Origin: Acarospora socialis
Lineage: Eukaryota; Ascomycota; Lecanoromycetes; Acarosporales; Acarosporaceae
Direction of reading: 5' to 3'
Assembly (NCBI GenBank): GCA_025617375.2
Contig: JAMYGW020000005.1
Location: 62,001 to 126,000 of the forward strand
DNA: 64,000 bases
This document shows, piece after piece, positions 23,931-35,525 of this stretch; positions within the stretch are counted from its first letter, which is position 1; every line of letters starts with the position of its first letter. The position numbers and the translations under genes are program-made. The notes beneath the pieces are model-generated. The model made no database searches. It was not told where the DNA came from and saw only the letters and a program-made list of their open reading frames with translations.

Positions 23931-25040
23931 TCACGAGGGTGGAGCGCTCTGTTGAAGAAATTGTGTGACCCCTTTCCTATTCTTCCCCGCCATATATGCG
24001 CAATACTCTTCTCGTTTACCATCGTGGCCCGAACACGGATACCATTTTCTAGCTATCTCTCGAAAGCAGCGCGCTCTCAAGCATTCAAAACTCTCCTCAA
24101 CGTCCGCCGTGTCGGTGATGAACCACACTTGAACCGTCTGACGGTGGCCAAGAATGTGTCGGTATAATTTCATGATGCGATCCTTTTGATCAAACGTTGC
24201 TTGAGTGCATTGGAACTGCTCGAAGCCATCGGCGCCACAGCTATGATATTTCCATGTCATGTAGTATAGATTTGGCGGCACCTCGTTGGGATCGTCGAGG
24301 CGATCAAGGATAGCAAGTGGTAGGAGCAGAGCGTCCACAACGCGTCCGAACTCGAGGCTTTCTGGCGCAATGTGGGTAGGTCTGAACACGACGCCCATTT
24401 CGAGGAACCCGAGATCGTCCACTTGGGCTCTTTCGGCGATTCCCTTCACGGGCTTTTTGACGAGAGAGCTCGATAACCAGAGGCTTGCGTTTTCCGCGTC
24501 GATATCCAGTTGTAATGCGGCGATGTGATCGACTGCAGTGCTGATCGTACCCGCTTCGCAGGCACCCATTGGTCCCGTAACCTTCACAAAGGCGCAAGAG
24601 CTTGCGATGTTGGCCTTCTTGAACGCCCTGTGCTTGACCGGGGGAACTTTGAGGTCTTCTCTCTTCGGAGTGAGATCGATGAGCATATCATTCGTTTGCT
24701 GCTGGATGAGTATCTTCGTTGGAGTGTCGTAGGTCTCCTTTTTCGACACGCCTTGCGGTTTGGTGTTCTCTTGGAGTACATTTACTTTCACCGGGGATTT
24801 CGCCTTCTGGTTCTTCGAGGTATCGGGCACTGTCGCCTTCGATTGTGGCGAGACACTCGTCTTCACCGAGCCGTTCTTCTCCTGAAGCTGACTCTGAAGC
24901 TTCGCGACCTGCAGCTCCAACTGCTCAACTTTCGCTTCAAGAGCAGCCATTCTCGTCACAACGACGTCAAGAATCTGTCCCTGCAAGGTTTGAGAGTTGC
25001 TTCCTTTGCTTTTCGGGCTTGGCATGGTGTTCGCGGGCAT
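23931..25040 (-). CDS. Unrecognised coiled-coil protein
   Basis: This is a single 369-codon frame starting at the ATG at 25040. Residues about 25-55 form a short heptad coiled coil (RMAALEAKVEQLELQVAKLQ). A Lys/Ser/Pro/Thr-rich linker follows (about 60-125). A compact globular region of about 230 residues has many aromatics and cysteines (ASLWLSSSLVKKPVKGIAER, NLYYMTWKYHSCGADGFEQF, LRARCFREIARKWYPCSGHD). I recognise no domain. The composition is that of a real soluble protein, not chance. No signal peptide or membrane segment is visible. Confidence 0.75.
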   Translation of the reverse strand: MPANTMPSPKSKGSNSQTLQGQILDVVVTRMAALEAKVEQLELQVAKLQSQLQEKNGSVKTSVSPQSKATVPDTSKNQKAKSPVKVNVLQENTKPQGVSKKETYDTPTKILIQQQTNDMLIDLTPKREDLKVPPVKHRAFKKANIASSCAFVKVTGPMGACEAGTISTAVDHIAALQLDIDAENASLWLSSSLVKKPVKGIAERAQVDDLGFLEMGVVFRPTHIAPESLEFGRVVDALLLPLAILDRLDDPNEVPPNLYYMTWKYHSCGADGFEQFQCTQATFDQKDRIMKLYRHILGHRQTVQVWFITDTADVEESFECLRARCFREIARKWYPCSGHDGKREEYCAYMAGKNRKGVTQFLQQSAPPS

Positions 25041-25379
25041 TCTCGTGATGATGCGCAACTGACCTAAGGAACTGGAGCAGAACGCTTTCTAGAAGTTTGA
25101 GGGTGTCAATTGAGAGGAGAAGGGGATTTAATGTAGAACAGTGGTACTGCTAAGGTCGAGTGGCTGTAGAAATGTGGAGAGCTCTTGAGTGAGGGGATAA
25201 GTTTAGTTGAGAATTGACGAAGCTTCGCTACTGCCCTATACGAGATGTAACTGAATTAAGCGTGACAATAAGGCAAATGGTACAATAGCGGGAACAATAG
25301 ATTCACAGACGAGGTACAAACCATTGACTGAGAAACGACCTATGTACATATTTTACAAAAGCTCAATCAGTGAGGTTGC
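25041..25379. other. Intergenic region between two minus-strand genes
   Basis: Upstream region of the coiled-coil gene and downstream region of ISM1. No other feature was seen. Confidence 0.5.
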
Positions 25380-28300
25380 CTACGCTGCTGCAGCTACAGT
25401 CGGGACACAAGGCTCCGCATCTGGAAGGGAGTGTGTGCTCCGCAGACTTCCAAGAACATCAACACATCTACCACACAATGCCTCCTCATCTTTTACGTCT
25501 GTTGGGGCGACATATCTCCAGCATCTGACACATTTCGCTTTCGCAGGCGCGTAAACATACGCTGTAGCTTGACAACCGTTCGGCATCGAGAACCTAGTCG
25601 CATGATGCCAAGCAGCTGTGGCAATTGATGAGGGAACATCCGCATCCATACTTATGTCGACGGACGACACGACGAAAAGGGATTCAAGCTCATCCTTGTA
25701 CTCGGTCAAGGAGTTCAAGACTGGGATGTGGTCGGCAGTTGTGGGAGCGTCAATGTGTAAACGTACAGAACATTGGAGAGAAGACCCCATCTGCTTCTCA
25801 CTTCGTGCCAGTTCTTGTGCGGCCTTGACAGCAGTATTTGCCGCCATCAGGTAAGGCAACGTGGCTGCAAGAGTAGGGTTGTCCCACTCAGGTGGGACTG
25901 TCGGGAATATTCGCTTCAGTGGATGGCCGTCATAGTTCTTTATAGCTTGCGGCGTGTAATTCCACGTCTCCTCTATTAACAATGGCGTTACCGGAGCCAG
26001 CATTGCTTGCAAGTAAAGGTAGGTGTGATGAAGAACAGTCTGTGCGGCCCGGCGACTGGTGCCTTCCGGGAAGTCGGCGTACAGGCGATCCTTGACAGTC
26101 TCGAAGTAGAACGCTGAGAAGTCATTGTTAACCCATTTGTTGATAGAATTCACCCCTTTGTAGAAGTCAAAACTATGATATGCCTCTAGCGTTGTTCTCG
26201 TAACACCGGAAAGCTGAAGTAAGGCTATCTTATCCAACTTTGTCATGGCATCGTACTCGAGGGCAGAGGCCGGGTCAAAATCTTCAAGAGCTCCAAGTAG
26301 AAGCTTCATAGTCACTCTAAGCTTCTGCAAGCTGGAATGGACAGCTTTGAGCACTGGCTGACCAATGACAACGTCCTTAGTATAGTCGCTGCCTGCAACC
26401 CAAAGCCTGAGAGCATCTGGGCCCATAGCATCGTATATCGGCTTGTCTCCTTGCACAACGCCATTTTTGCCTGTCTTTCTTTTCAGTGGAGCGAGGAGAG
26501 TACCATTCATGATCTCGTCCGGTGAGATGACGTTACCAAGAGACTTGCTCATCTTCCGCCCATCCTGATCCAGCGTGAAGCCGTGTGTAATAAGGGTTCT
26601 GAAGGGTGCACTTGAATGGGACGACTGATCTGGGTTTGCTGCCTGATGTGCAATATATGTCAACAGGCTCGACTGAAACCAACCACGATGCTGATCTGTA
26701 CCCTCAAGGTAGACGTCCGCAAGGTGATGCGACTTAGCCGGGCTGCGCTGCTTCATCTGCGTCCAACTAGTTCCACTATCAAACCACACGTCCATCGTGT
26801 CCTTTCCACGCCTATACATGGTCTTACCGGACTCCTCTAACAGGTTGGGAGGAGTCCAAGCTGGATCATGCTCATCGTCGGTCCACCATGCATCGATGCT
26901 GCGCCGACCGATAACCTGCATGACGTGGGACACGCTGTCCTTGGTCAGAACTGCCGCACCAGACTGACTATGGTACAAGGCGGGGATGGGCACACCCCAT
27001 GCACGTTGTCGTGAGATGCACCACTCGGTTCTACCCTTAACGAAGCTTCCGAGTCTAGTTCTCCCTCCGTCGGGGATAAAGATGACTTCGTTTAATGACG
27101 AGAGTGCAGTTTCGCGGATAGTCGCTACATCAGCAAACCATTGCTCCGTCGCTCGGATGATGACCGGGAGCTTCGAGCGCCAGTCGTACGGGTAGTTATG
27201 TTTGTAGACGTAGCTGGCAACAGCATGCCCAGATTTGGCCAAGTAGTTTAGCACCTCCTTGTTTCCTTCTTCCAGTACTCTCTTGCCGCGTAGAAATTCA
27301 GGTTGATCGGGTAATGCTTCCTTGGTGAAGCAGCCTTCATCGTCCACCGGTGCAATACCATCGATGCTGTGCTTCAGGCACAGCTCATAGTCTTCCATAC
27401 CATGACCTGGAGCGCAGTGAACCATGCCCGATCCAGTCTGAGCAGATACGAAGTCTGCATGTAATAACGGCTGGACCGATGCTTTTTCACCCTGAAGTGG
27501 GTTCCGATAGAGGGAGCCGACAAGGTCAGCTCCCTTTATGTTGTCTGCGAGTATCTCAAGGGGTTCTCCTAGAATCTCTCCCCACACTTGCGGCAACCTT
27601 GAAGTTGCTATGAGTAAATCACCATAGCTATCTGTTTTAACGATGGAGTAATCGAGCTCATCGTGCACAGCGATAGCTCTATTTGCGGGAAGAGTCCACG
27701 GTGTGGTAGTCCAGATGAGTGCACTCAATCTCGAGGGGTCCACTCCGGGCGTGGTCAGCAAAGATGGGGAGAGTTTCGTCATGGGGAACTTGATGTAAGC
27801 GGCCAGGGACTCGTGATCCTCCTTATATTCGAGCTCCGCCTCTGCTAGAGCAGTTTTGGAAGACGGTGACCAGTATACAGGTTTGTATCTCCGGTAGATC
27901 AACCCTTTGTCTACCATCTCCCTGAACACGCCTAACTGGCTCATCTCAAAACCCTTATCCATGGTCCACCAAGCGTTCTCCCAATCGGCCATGACCCCCC
28001 ATCCTTTGAACCCATTCTGTTGTTCTTCAACCGCTTTGCTTGCCAACTCTCGCGCAGCCTTCCTCACCTCCACCGCCCCTAGTTGTCTTTTCTCTCCAGT
28101 TTTCCCCAGCTGTCGCTGCAATTGAAGGGCCTTAATCTCAATGGGCAAGCCATGACAGTCCCACCCAGGCACGTAGTCTATCCGTTTGCCCTGGCCAAGT
28201 TGAAAACGGCAGACCATATCCTTTAGAATTTTGTTGAGAGCGTGACCAATATGTAGACTTCCATTTGCGTATGGAGGGCCATCATGCAGGACGAAAGTGC

Positions 28301-28463
28301 TTTCGACAGGCCTTTCTCGACGCTGCCATGCATAAAGGTTATCGGTACATGCTTCTAGGTATCTTGCATGTTCCGGTTGCGAGACACGCCCGGGGAAGCT
28401 TGACTTGGGAAGTCGGAGAGTGGATGACCATGACTTCGAGAAGATACGAGTCGGAGTAGGCAT
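25380..28463 (-). CDS. ISM1: Isoleucyl-tRNA synthetase, mitochondrial (Ism1-type)
   Basis: An intronless frame of 1,027 residues. The start (MPTPTRIFSKSWSSTLRLPK) is Ser/Arg-rich and non-acidic, like a mitochondrial presequence. Class I motifs are HIGH at 71-74 (GSLHIGHALNKILKD) and KMSKS at about 637-641 (DGRKMSKSLGN). The IleRS active-site and editing segments are present (WDCHGLPIE, WTTTPWTLPANRAI, GMVHCAPGHG, DVWFDSGTSW). The C-terminus carries a two-CxxC zinc-finger-like motif (CVRCWRYVAPTDVKDEEALCGRC), the bacterial/organellar IleRS type, not the cytosolic Ils1 type. It charges mitochondrial tRNA-Ile. The next upstream gene is on the same strand about 670 bases away. Confidence 0.96.
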   Translation of the reverse strand: MPTPTRIFSKSWSSTLRLPKSSFPGRVSQPEHARYLEACTDNLYAWQRRERPVESTFVLHDGPPYANGSLHIGHALNKILKDMVCRFQLGQGKRIDYVPGWDCHGLPIEIKALQLQRQLGKTGEKRQLGAVEVRKAARELASKAVEEQQNGFKGWGVMADWENAWWTMDKGFEMSQLGVFREMVDKGLIYRRYKPVYWSPSSKTALAEAELEYKEDHESLAAYIKFPMTKLSPSLLTTPGVDPSRLSALIWTTTPWTLPANRAIAVHDELDYSIVKTDSYGDLLIATSRLPQVWGEILGEPLEILADNIKGADLVGSLYRNPLQGEKASVQPLLHADFVSAQTGSGMVHCAPGHGMEDYELCLKHSIDGIAPVDDEGCFTKEALPDQPEFLRGKRVLEEGNKEVLNYLAKSGHAVASYVYKHNYPYDWRSKLPVIIRATEQWFADVATIRETALSSLNEVIFIPDGGRTRLGSFVKGRTEWCISRQRAWGVPIPALYHSQSGAAVLTKDSVSHVMQVIGRRSIDAWWTDDEHDPAWTPPNLLEESGKTMYRRGKDTMDVWFDSGTSWTQMKQRSPAKSHHLADVYLEGTDQHRGWFQSSLLTYIAHQAANPDQSSHSSAPFRTLITHGFTLDQDGRKMSKSLGNVISPDEIMNGTLLAPLKRKTGKNGVVQGDKPIYDAMGPDALRLWVAGSDYTKDVVIGQPVLKAVHSSLQKLRVTMKLLLGALEDFDPASALEYDAMTKLDKIALLQLSGVTRTTLEAYHSFDFYKGVNSINKWVNNDFSAFYFETVKDRLYADFPEGTSRRAAQTVLHHTYLYLQAMLAPVTPLLIEETWNYTPQAIKNYDGHPLKRIFPTVPPEWDNPTLAATLPYLMAANTAVKAAQELARSEKQMGSSLQCSVRLHIDAPTTADHIPVLNSLTEYKDELESLFVVSSVDISMDADVPSSIATAAWHHATRFSMPNGCQATAYVYAPAKAKCVRCWRYVAPTDVKDEEALCGRCVDVLGSLRSTHSLPDAEPCVPTVAAAA

Positions 28464-29133
28464 ACTACAGCTGAATCATAGTGAGGTGCCCTGGCACAAT
28501 GGATGCTCAGGAGTGCCTCAGCAGGCCAACTTAGAGTTATGAATGCTACTGTATGCTACAGCGATTGGGTAGTGGCAGAGAGAAGCGAGCATCCACTGCA
28601 CACTGTCCTGTTGACACTGAGATCGCGGAATAGCATCTATGATACAGATAATTAAAGCAACAAGAAACAACATATTTTCCCAGCACTTACTGCTATGCAT
28701 GATTAGGTCGTACATATAAATATCTAGGTACACTCTGGCACTGTAAAGCTTTGAGGGATAAAATTCATATAAACACCGAAAAGTATCCGAACCACCTCAT
28801 GTGTGGAGGAATCGATATCATACAATTCTCAAACCACTGGCGATACGGTTGGAGTGCTTCATTAGGATACATAATCTATCTTTACTCTCAACCACTAGAC
28901 TATGAGTAACCAACACTAAGCACTACCACTTCGTTATTGACTTGTGGTTGTGGCACGGAATCGAATCGCTACCGGGTATTTTCCTCGAGACGTGTAACCT
29001 ATCATCCCACTCCAAGTGTCTCTATGATGATAGTCCCAGAAGCCAAAACCAGAGTTGGCAAGGGAAACTCCAAGCTGATCATGCGTCCAACTCCGTACAG
29101 TCAAGCGCCCTTCACAAGAAAATATCAAAGGAT
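28464..29133. other. Intergenic region upstream of ISM1
   Basis: Moderately AT-rich promoter region of ISM1. A tRNA-like B-box resemblance near 28,960 on the minus strand does not fold as a tRNA. Nothing else is supported. Confidence 0.45.
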
Positions 29134-30770
29134 TCAATAAACCGTCAAGCAACTGATTGCATCGGACTTCAAAACCTCGAATATCAATCCAGGAAACCCG
29201 AACAATTCGGTATTGCCCAGTGCCTGCGAGCCGTTGGTGCCAGCGCCGGATGCCCCCTGTCTCTTGCCATCCGGTTGATCTTCCCATCCTCCAAGTAACT
29301 CACAACTGCTTCCAGGGCTGTCTCCCCAGCCACGGTTGAGCACCATGCCTCGTTGGAGGGAGTCTTCTTCGGCTTCGCTGCTGTATGTGTCTTTCCACAC
29401 ATCCTGCAGATGTTCGGAGATCTCTTTGAACGGCATTTCAGAGTTGAGCAGATCTGGTTCGACCGCGTCGCGCTCAAGTCTAATAGTCCAACGGCTACGT
29501 CGATGTCTATTGAATGGGTAAGAGCCCGGAATATTGCCGTGCAACAGCATCTTTGTAGCGACCAAATGCCCGGCCAACGGCGTAAAAGCTGTCTCGCCTT
29601 CAGATCTGTTTGACGTTGGGAAAGGAGTCGAAGAAGTTGTTGGTAAGGAAATGAGTACATCGAATCCATGACGGAAGTAGTTGTAAAAGCATTCAGCGAT
29701 TAAGGATTCCCGGGTCCCATTCGAGGATAATGCATCAGTCTCATCATCCGAGTCATCCGTGGTATTTTGGGCAGAAGACTGGTCAGTATCTGTGTGGGAA
29801 TCATATTTTCCTGGTGAAGCCCCGAACTGGATCTCCGTGCTGATACGGTCTGAGGCGCGTTTCTTGTGGATGGACAACCGACGATCATTCTTGCGGTATA
29901 TTGCATCTGGTGGACCTAGTTCAGCCACGAGGTCTTGAGGAGTGGTTTCGCTAAGCGTAATCCAAAACGGAGGATGGAACCTTCTCAAGATCTCAATCCG
30001 GCCATGCCCATGTACCTTCACGTGTTCAACTTCGTCGGGTCCACCGTCTTTGCCCTTGCCTGCGAGTGCGAGAGACCTTGGATATTGTGGAGGTCGAGTA
30101 TAAAGAGTCCCGCGTGTCTCTGCCCACGAGGAACCGTTGAATATAGCCATAGTTACAGCCGGCTCCGCCGCGGATGAGGAGAGTAAGGATACAAAATCAG
30201 CCTTGGGTGAGAGAGCTGAACATAGTACAGGGAAGCTGAAAGCTATGCCTGGGTATGACAGTATGTATAAGCCCTTTGCTGCGTCTTCTTCTGGTAATGG
30301 AGGGATGAATTCTCCCGCGAAAGCTGGCCCGATAAGACGGTTGTAGACATGTCGGAAAGTCGGCCCAGTGGATCCTTTAGATGCCGAGCCAACCGATGGA
30401 TTCGTGCCTGAAGACGCTTTAATCACATCAATATTCTTGTAGGCAAGCTGGATCTTCGTAAAATCCAGTACTTCGATGAGCCTTAGCCTTTGGTCGGCCC
30501 CGTCGAAGCGTAAGCGCAAGCCATTAACTGGTAATTGGAGAACAACAGGTGTCGAAGTTGGTCGGGATGACGAGTATGAAAGCTCAATAGACGGATAAGT
30601 TTGTGGTCGAGACTTCAGCCGAGTTAAGATATCGTGGAGGGAAGCGCCGAGAACTACAGGACAAGCGATTAGCAGGATGACCTTCATGGGATGTTGCGTA
30701 TGGTGTTCTTACTCAGAAAGCCTAGCCCTTTGCCCGGAAATATTGGAGTTGATGTGTTCAGGCCTGCCAT
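29134..30770 (-). CDS. PHAF1 (UPF0183/C16orf70) family protein
   Basis: Exons on the minus strand, 30770..30713 and 30653..29134, give 525 residues. Splicing the 59-base intron joins MAGLNTSTPIFPGKGLGFLI to LGASLHDILTRLKSRPQTYP, the family's characteristic start. Other conserved blocks are GLRLRFDGADQRLRLIEVLD, GLYILSYPGIAFSFPVLCSA, the repeated FH and GP segments (DLVAELGPPDAIYRKNDRRL), NYFRHGFDVLI and the end FGFPGLIFEVLKSDAISCLT. A Ser/Asp-rich loop (about 315-345) looks disordered. Human PHAF1 works with BCAS3 at autophagosome-formation sites and binds phosphoinositides through BCAS3; fungal function is not established. Confidence 0.9.
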
Positions 30771-31745
30771 TAATACAACGACGTTTGTTGAGTGGAGTAC
30801 ATGTAGCTTACTGTATAAAGTTGCGGCTCTGAAGAGGTGTAGACGATGACGCCTACTCACAAGGATCAGCTGGCGCCGACGCATGACAAGCCGCGCCGGC
30901 GCATGGTTCTAGGTATGTGCATCACACATGGTGTCACTGCATCTAATAGAAAGACACGACGTTACACTCCACACCGGATAAAGGGTTTACTATCTTCCTT
31001 TTACCGGTCGGAAATGGCTATAATGTTTTTCCATTCTCCTCAGGCGGATCCCTGATGACATGTGATAATCCCCAAGTCACTGATGATTTTGAGAGACTCG
31101 CCCTTCAAACAAGCTACAGTAACTTCGTGCAAAGCAAAGAGTTACCTACCATATGCGAATGCTCGCCAGCCTGTGTACGGTACTCCCTTCTAAACCTACC
31201 ATAATGACGTATATGTGTTCTAGCTACGAGTAGGAACAACATTTGTTTGTTTGGTTACTTAGGTTGATTGTTGCTCCTGGAGGGAAGGCGCCATCAAGGC
31301 TTCACGGAATATTGTCCAGATATGCAATGAGTACGTTGTAGACCGCACTGGATAGCAGTATCTAGGTAGTGAAGTCGCGCAACTCAGTGCCTTTATTCAG
31401 TCTATGCAGCAGCTCACGAGGATCAATGAATGTATGCGTACGGAGGTTTCAAGACATGCCGATAAGGCAGGGGCGTTTGAGGCTCTTTCGCTAATCACGG
31501 GCCAACCGTTCCTTCCATTAAGGTTCCGGAGGAAAGTAGATCCCGCTAGTCCTAAACCATCGTTGACTTGTTTATTTCTAGAAACTCTTACCACCTGCAC
31601 TCTCTTCCACTTCCTTACAACTCTTCACCAGTCACTTCACGCGTCTGCATACAAACCATTGTCTATTCTGATTAGATCAATCCACTCCCATTTCAATCCG
31701 CTAGACTTCACTTCAAAAGAATAAAATCGAGAACAACCCATTACC
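30771..31745. other. Intergenic region, divergent PHAF1 and kinesin-5 promoters
   Basis: About 975 bases. The last 180 bases before the kinesin start are CT-rich with A-rich sequence directly at the ATG, as in fungal promoters. An open frame at 31,404-31,724 shows no family signal. Confidence 0.5.
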
Positions 31746-34700
31746 ATGGCTGGGCTTCCACGCGCGGCCAAAGGCGCGCCGCCGCCCAGAAAGCAGTCAA
31801 TCCGACCAGCCGTTAGACCGCCACCGATCAGAATTCAATCCAGCACGCGCACGGTGTCAGGTAAATCCCAGACTGGAGAGATTTCGCCTACCGACTCCGT
31901 CATCTCGACCAAATCAAACAGCAACTCCACCAGCAAGTCGCGAGCAACAAGCAAATCGCGTTCGCAATCCCCACCGGCGCGAAAGGCTGGCGGCACGAAG
32001 CGTAAAGAACGTGACTTTGAAGACGAAGGGAACAGCGATACCAATATCCACGTCGTCGTTCGTTGTCGAGGACGCAATGACCGAGAAGTCAAAGAGAACA
32101 GTGGTGTCGTCGTGTCCGCAGACGGCGTGAAAGGCAAGAATGTTGAGCTGTCTATGGGACCCAGTGCATTGAGCAACAAGACGTATCACTTCGACAAAGT
32201 CTTTTCTCCTGCTGCCGATCAAATCATGATCTACGAAGATGTGGTTGCGCCCATCCTGAACGAGGTAAGTTATATAACGCGTTTCTCTGGGCTTCTTTGC
32301 TAACATCTTCTCTCCAGATGCTTCAAGGTTTCAACTGTACTATTTTTGCGTACGGTCAGACCGGCACGGGAAAGACTTACACTATGTCGGGTGACATGTC
32401 GGAGAACTTTGGAATGCTTTCTGACGCCGCCGGTATCATACCTAGAGTCCTACACTCTTTGTTCACTAAGCTCGAAGCCAATCAAGCCGAGAGCTCCGTC
32501 AAGTGTTCCTTCATCGAACTATACAACGAAGAGCTACGAGACTTGCTAGCGACTGAAGACAATACCAAGCTCAAGCTCTTCGAGGATGGCCAGAAGAAAG
32601 GTCATAGCGGCACGTTCGTACAGGGTATGGAAGAATCTCACATCGAGAACGCTACTGCTGGGATCAAACTTCTCCAAGAAGGAAGCATCAAGCGTCAAGT
32701 CGCTGCGACTAAGTGTAATGACCTCAGCTCCCGCAGTCACACTATCTTTACCGTCACTGTTTACACTAAACGCGTCTTGGAGAACGGAGAGGATTTCGTC
32801 AACGTCGGAAAACTCAATCTCGTCGATCTTGCCGGCAGCGAAAACATTCAGCGCAGCGGAGCGGAGAACAAACGAGCAGCAGAGGCGGGTTTAATTAACA
32901 AAAGCTTGTTGACCCTTGGAAGAGTGATCAATGCTCTCGTGGACAAGAATTCACACATCCCCTATCGGTAAGTTGAATCCAACGAACGGAGTCTGATGTG
33001 TCAAGACATTTCGACGCGTCAAACGCGTAAAATAAGCATCTGTACTGACAGTACCTTTTAGGGAATCTAAGCTCACGCGTCTACTACAAGATTCTCTTGG
33101 TGGACGGACGAAAACATGTATTATTGCCACGGTGTCTCCGGCCAAAAGCAACCTCGAAGAAACCATCTCGACATTAGACTATGCCTTCAGAGCGAAGAAC
33201 ATCCGAAACAAACCTCAAACCAACCAGCTAATCTCGAAATACACACTCCTGAGAGAATTCACAGCGGAGATCGAGAAGCTCAAGAGTGACCTCGTCGCTA
33301 CAAGACAGCGCAACGGAGTGTACCTTACCAACGATAACTATGAAGAAATCACGGTACAGAGTGAATCTCGACGTATCCTTAACGAAGAACAGAAGGCGAA
33401 GATCGAAACGATGGAAACCAATCTCCGAAACAAAGTCCAGGACCTCTTTTCACTGACCAATGCTTTCAACAACGTCAAGAAGGATAATGAAAGGGTCAAA
33501 ATGATCCTCGATGAAACAAAGGGAGTCCTCGAGAAGACCGAGTTCGTCCTCGCAAGCACTCGAATGAACCTTGCAGAAGAGACTATGCTACGCAAAGCGC
33601 ACCAGAACACCGAAAATCAACTCCTTACTATCGGTGATGATCTAATCACGACGTTGGGAAAGACTGTCACCGATGTTGGCGGACTTCGGTCGAAAATACA
33701 ACGGAAATCTGAACTCGAATCGGCCAACCGAACCAGCTGGGAATCCTCTCAAACCCAAGTAACTTCCATCACCCGCATAGTTGAGTCACGTGTACAAAAA
33801 TTCCAGACACAACAAGAACAACTTATCCAAGACTTATCGACAAGAATGCAAGGCTTTGTGCAGAGCGAACTGGATACTATCCTGAAGGAGCAAGACTTAC
33901 TACAAGAGAAACTAGAAGACTTTCAGACGTCGGAGAAGATAGCCTACGATCAAAGCGTAGTAGCCAAAGAAGACATGAACAAGGTGTTAGAAGAGATCAA
34001 GGTCTTACGCGAGGAAGTAAAACAGAAGGTTGGAGAAGGATTGAATGGCTTGTCGGCGGCAGCGGGACGTATTTCAGCGGAGGTCATCAGCGAGCTAGAA
34101 CGGTTTAATACTCAAGTAAGTAATCCTTTATCCTTCTCAGAGAAACACGTCTAACATCTCCGTAGCTTTACACATCCTATCACTCTCTCGGTCGAGATTT
34201 CAAAGGCACGTTCGAGGAGCTGGTCAGACACTTAAATACGCGAAAAGCCGAAGCGGACGACCTGAGGAAACAACTATCAGTAGCAAGCAACGCGGCAATG
34301 CAAGCAAACAAAGCAGCATCATCACAACTCGAAGCCTGCCTCATCGAGGAACGTCAACAGGCATCGGCAGACCGTCAGAACTTACTCTCTCAAATCACAT
34401 CCCTCATCAACGCGTCTGGAGAAGCTCAGGACACCCGCCTCACTACCAAGATCGACGCCATCCAACAAAACATCACCTCATCCACGTCACAGTTCGAGGC
34501 TGCAAACGCGAAGTACGCCGAGGGTATGGATACCTGGAACCAGAAGGAGAAATCCCTGGTCGACGAGGTGGTCACCTCTCGTGACCACCTCAAGGCCAAG
34601 ATGCAGCAAGACTGGACGGTAAGTGAAGCACTCCAATGTCATCAAGCAATGGACCATCAGCTGATCATCATCCTTTCAGGCCATAAACGAGCAAAGCGCC

Positions 34701-35525
34701 GCCATCCAGGCGGCAACGCAGGCCGTCCACTGCGAGACGGTGCGCATCGTGGATGCGCAGATGAAGGAGATGGCGGGGCAGATGCAGGCCCTGGACCAGT
34801 TCGTGTCGCGGGCGAGAGCCCAAAACGGGCGACACCACGACGCCCAGGTGCGGGTGATGACGCACCTGGGCGGCGTCGTCAAGGCGGGGGCCGCCGCCGG
34901 CGGGGCGAAGCTGGCCGCGGCCTACGACCGCACCCGCGGCCTCGGCGACGAGGTCGCCACTCAGACGTGGGAGTTGAGCACCTCCCTCCCCCCCCTCGAC
35001 GCCAGCGTGCGTCAACCCCTGGGGGAGCTTCGGATGGCCATATCCGAAGCTCCCATGGCACCTTACGTGCCGACCGGGGAGACCCCCCAACGGGTACTGT
35101 ACCAGTACCCGAGCGCCCTCCCCCGCACGGCGCCCCACGAGCAGCTGCTCGCGTCGAGACTCGCAAGAGTCTCCGCTGAGCCGCTCGTGGGGCCGCCGTC
35201 GCCGAGCAAGTCCCTGGTCTTCACGGACCAGGAGGACGAGGTCTTCCCGATGGAGGATCTCCGGCCGGCCGGTGGCTCCGGCGGCCTTCGGGAAGTGAGC
35301 GCCAACATGGCGCCTCACTGGACGGAGGCCGCTGGAGCTGCTGCCGCCGCTCTCCCTCGTGCCGTGCCGAGTCCGGCGCGGATGCTTCCGCCGCCGTCGA
35401 AACGGCGCGACACGAGGGAGGGCCGCCGTTTGCCTGGGGCGGGTGCGAAGGGGGGTTCGGGGAGGGGAGGAGGGGAGAATGTGGTGGGGGGGAGGAGGAG
35501 GCTGAGGAGTAGTCCGACTGCTTAG
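31746..35525 (+). CDS. Kinesin-5 (BimC/Cut7/Eg5) bipolar mitotic motor
   Basis: Five exons, 31746..32264, 32318..32967, 33062..34115, 34166..34618 and 34680..35525, give 1,173 residues in phase. A basic disordered leader precedes the motor domain, which starts at [20 protein letters not shown]. Motor motifs are P-loop GQTGTGKT (about 186-193), switch I NDLSSRSH and switch II DLAGSE. The neck follows ([15 protein letters not shown]) with a long coiled-coil stalk to about residue 900. The BimC box ([15 protein letters not shown]) has the Cdk-type Thr at about 1027. Family role: a plus-end-directed homotetramer that slides antiparallel spindle microtubules apart. The last exon is much more GC-rich than the others, and the tail beyond the BimC box is Gly/Arg/Pro-rich. 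Confidence 0.95.

Noticed and set aside
28940-29040. tRNA-like B-box (gattcgattcc) on the minus strand
   Set aside because: No matching acceptor, T-stem or A-box pairing could be formed around it.
31404-31724. 106-codon open frame upstream of kinesin-5
   Set aside because: It lies in a CT-rich promoter region and has no protein-like pattern or splice context.
34668-35318. Long minus-strand open frame over the kinesin-5 tail
   Set aside because: It is a shadow caused by high GC and few stop codons; the + strand frame carries the BimC box and joins the motor in phase.
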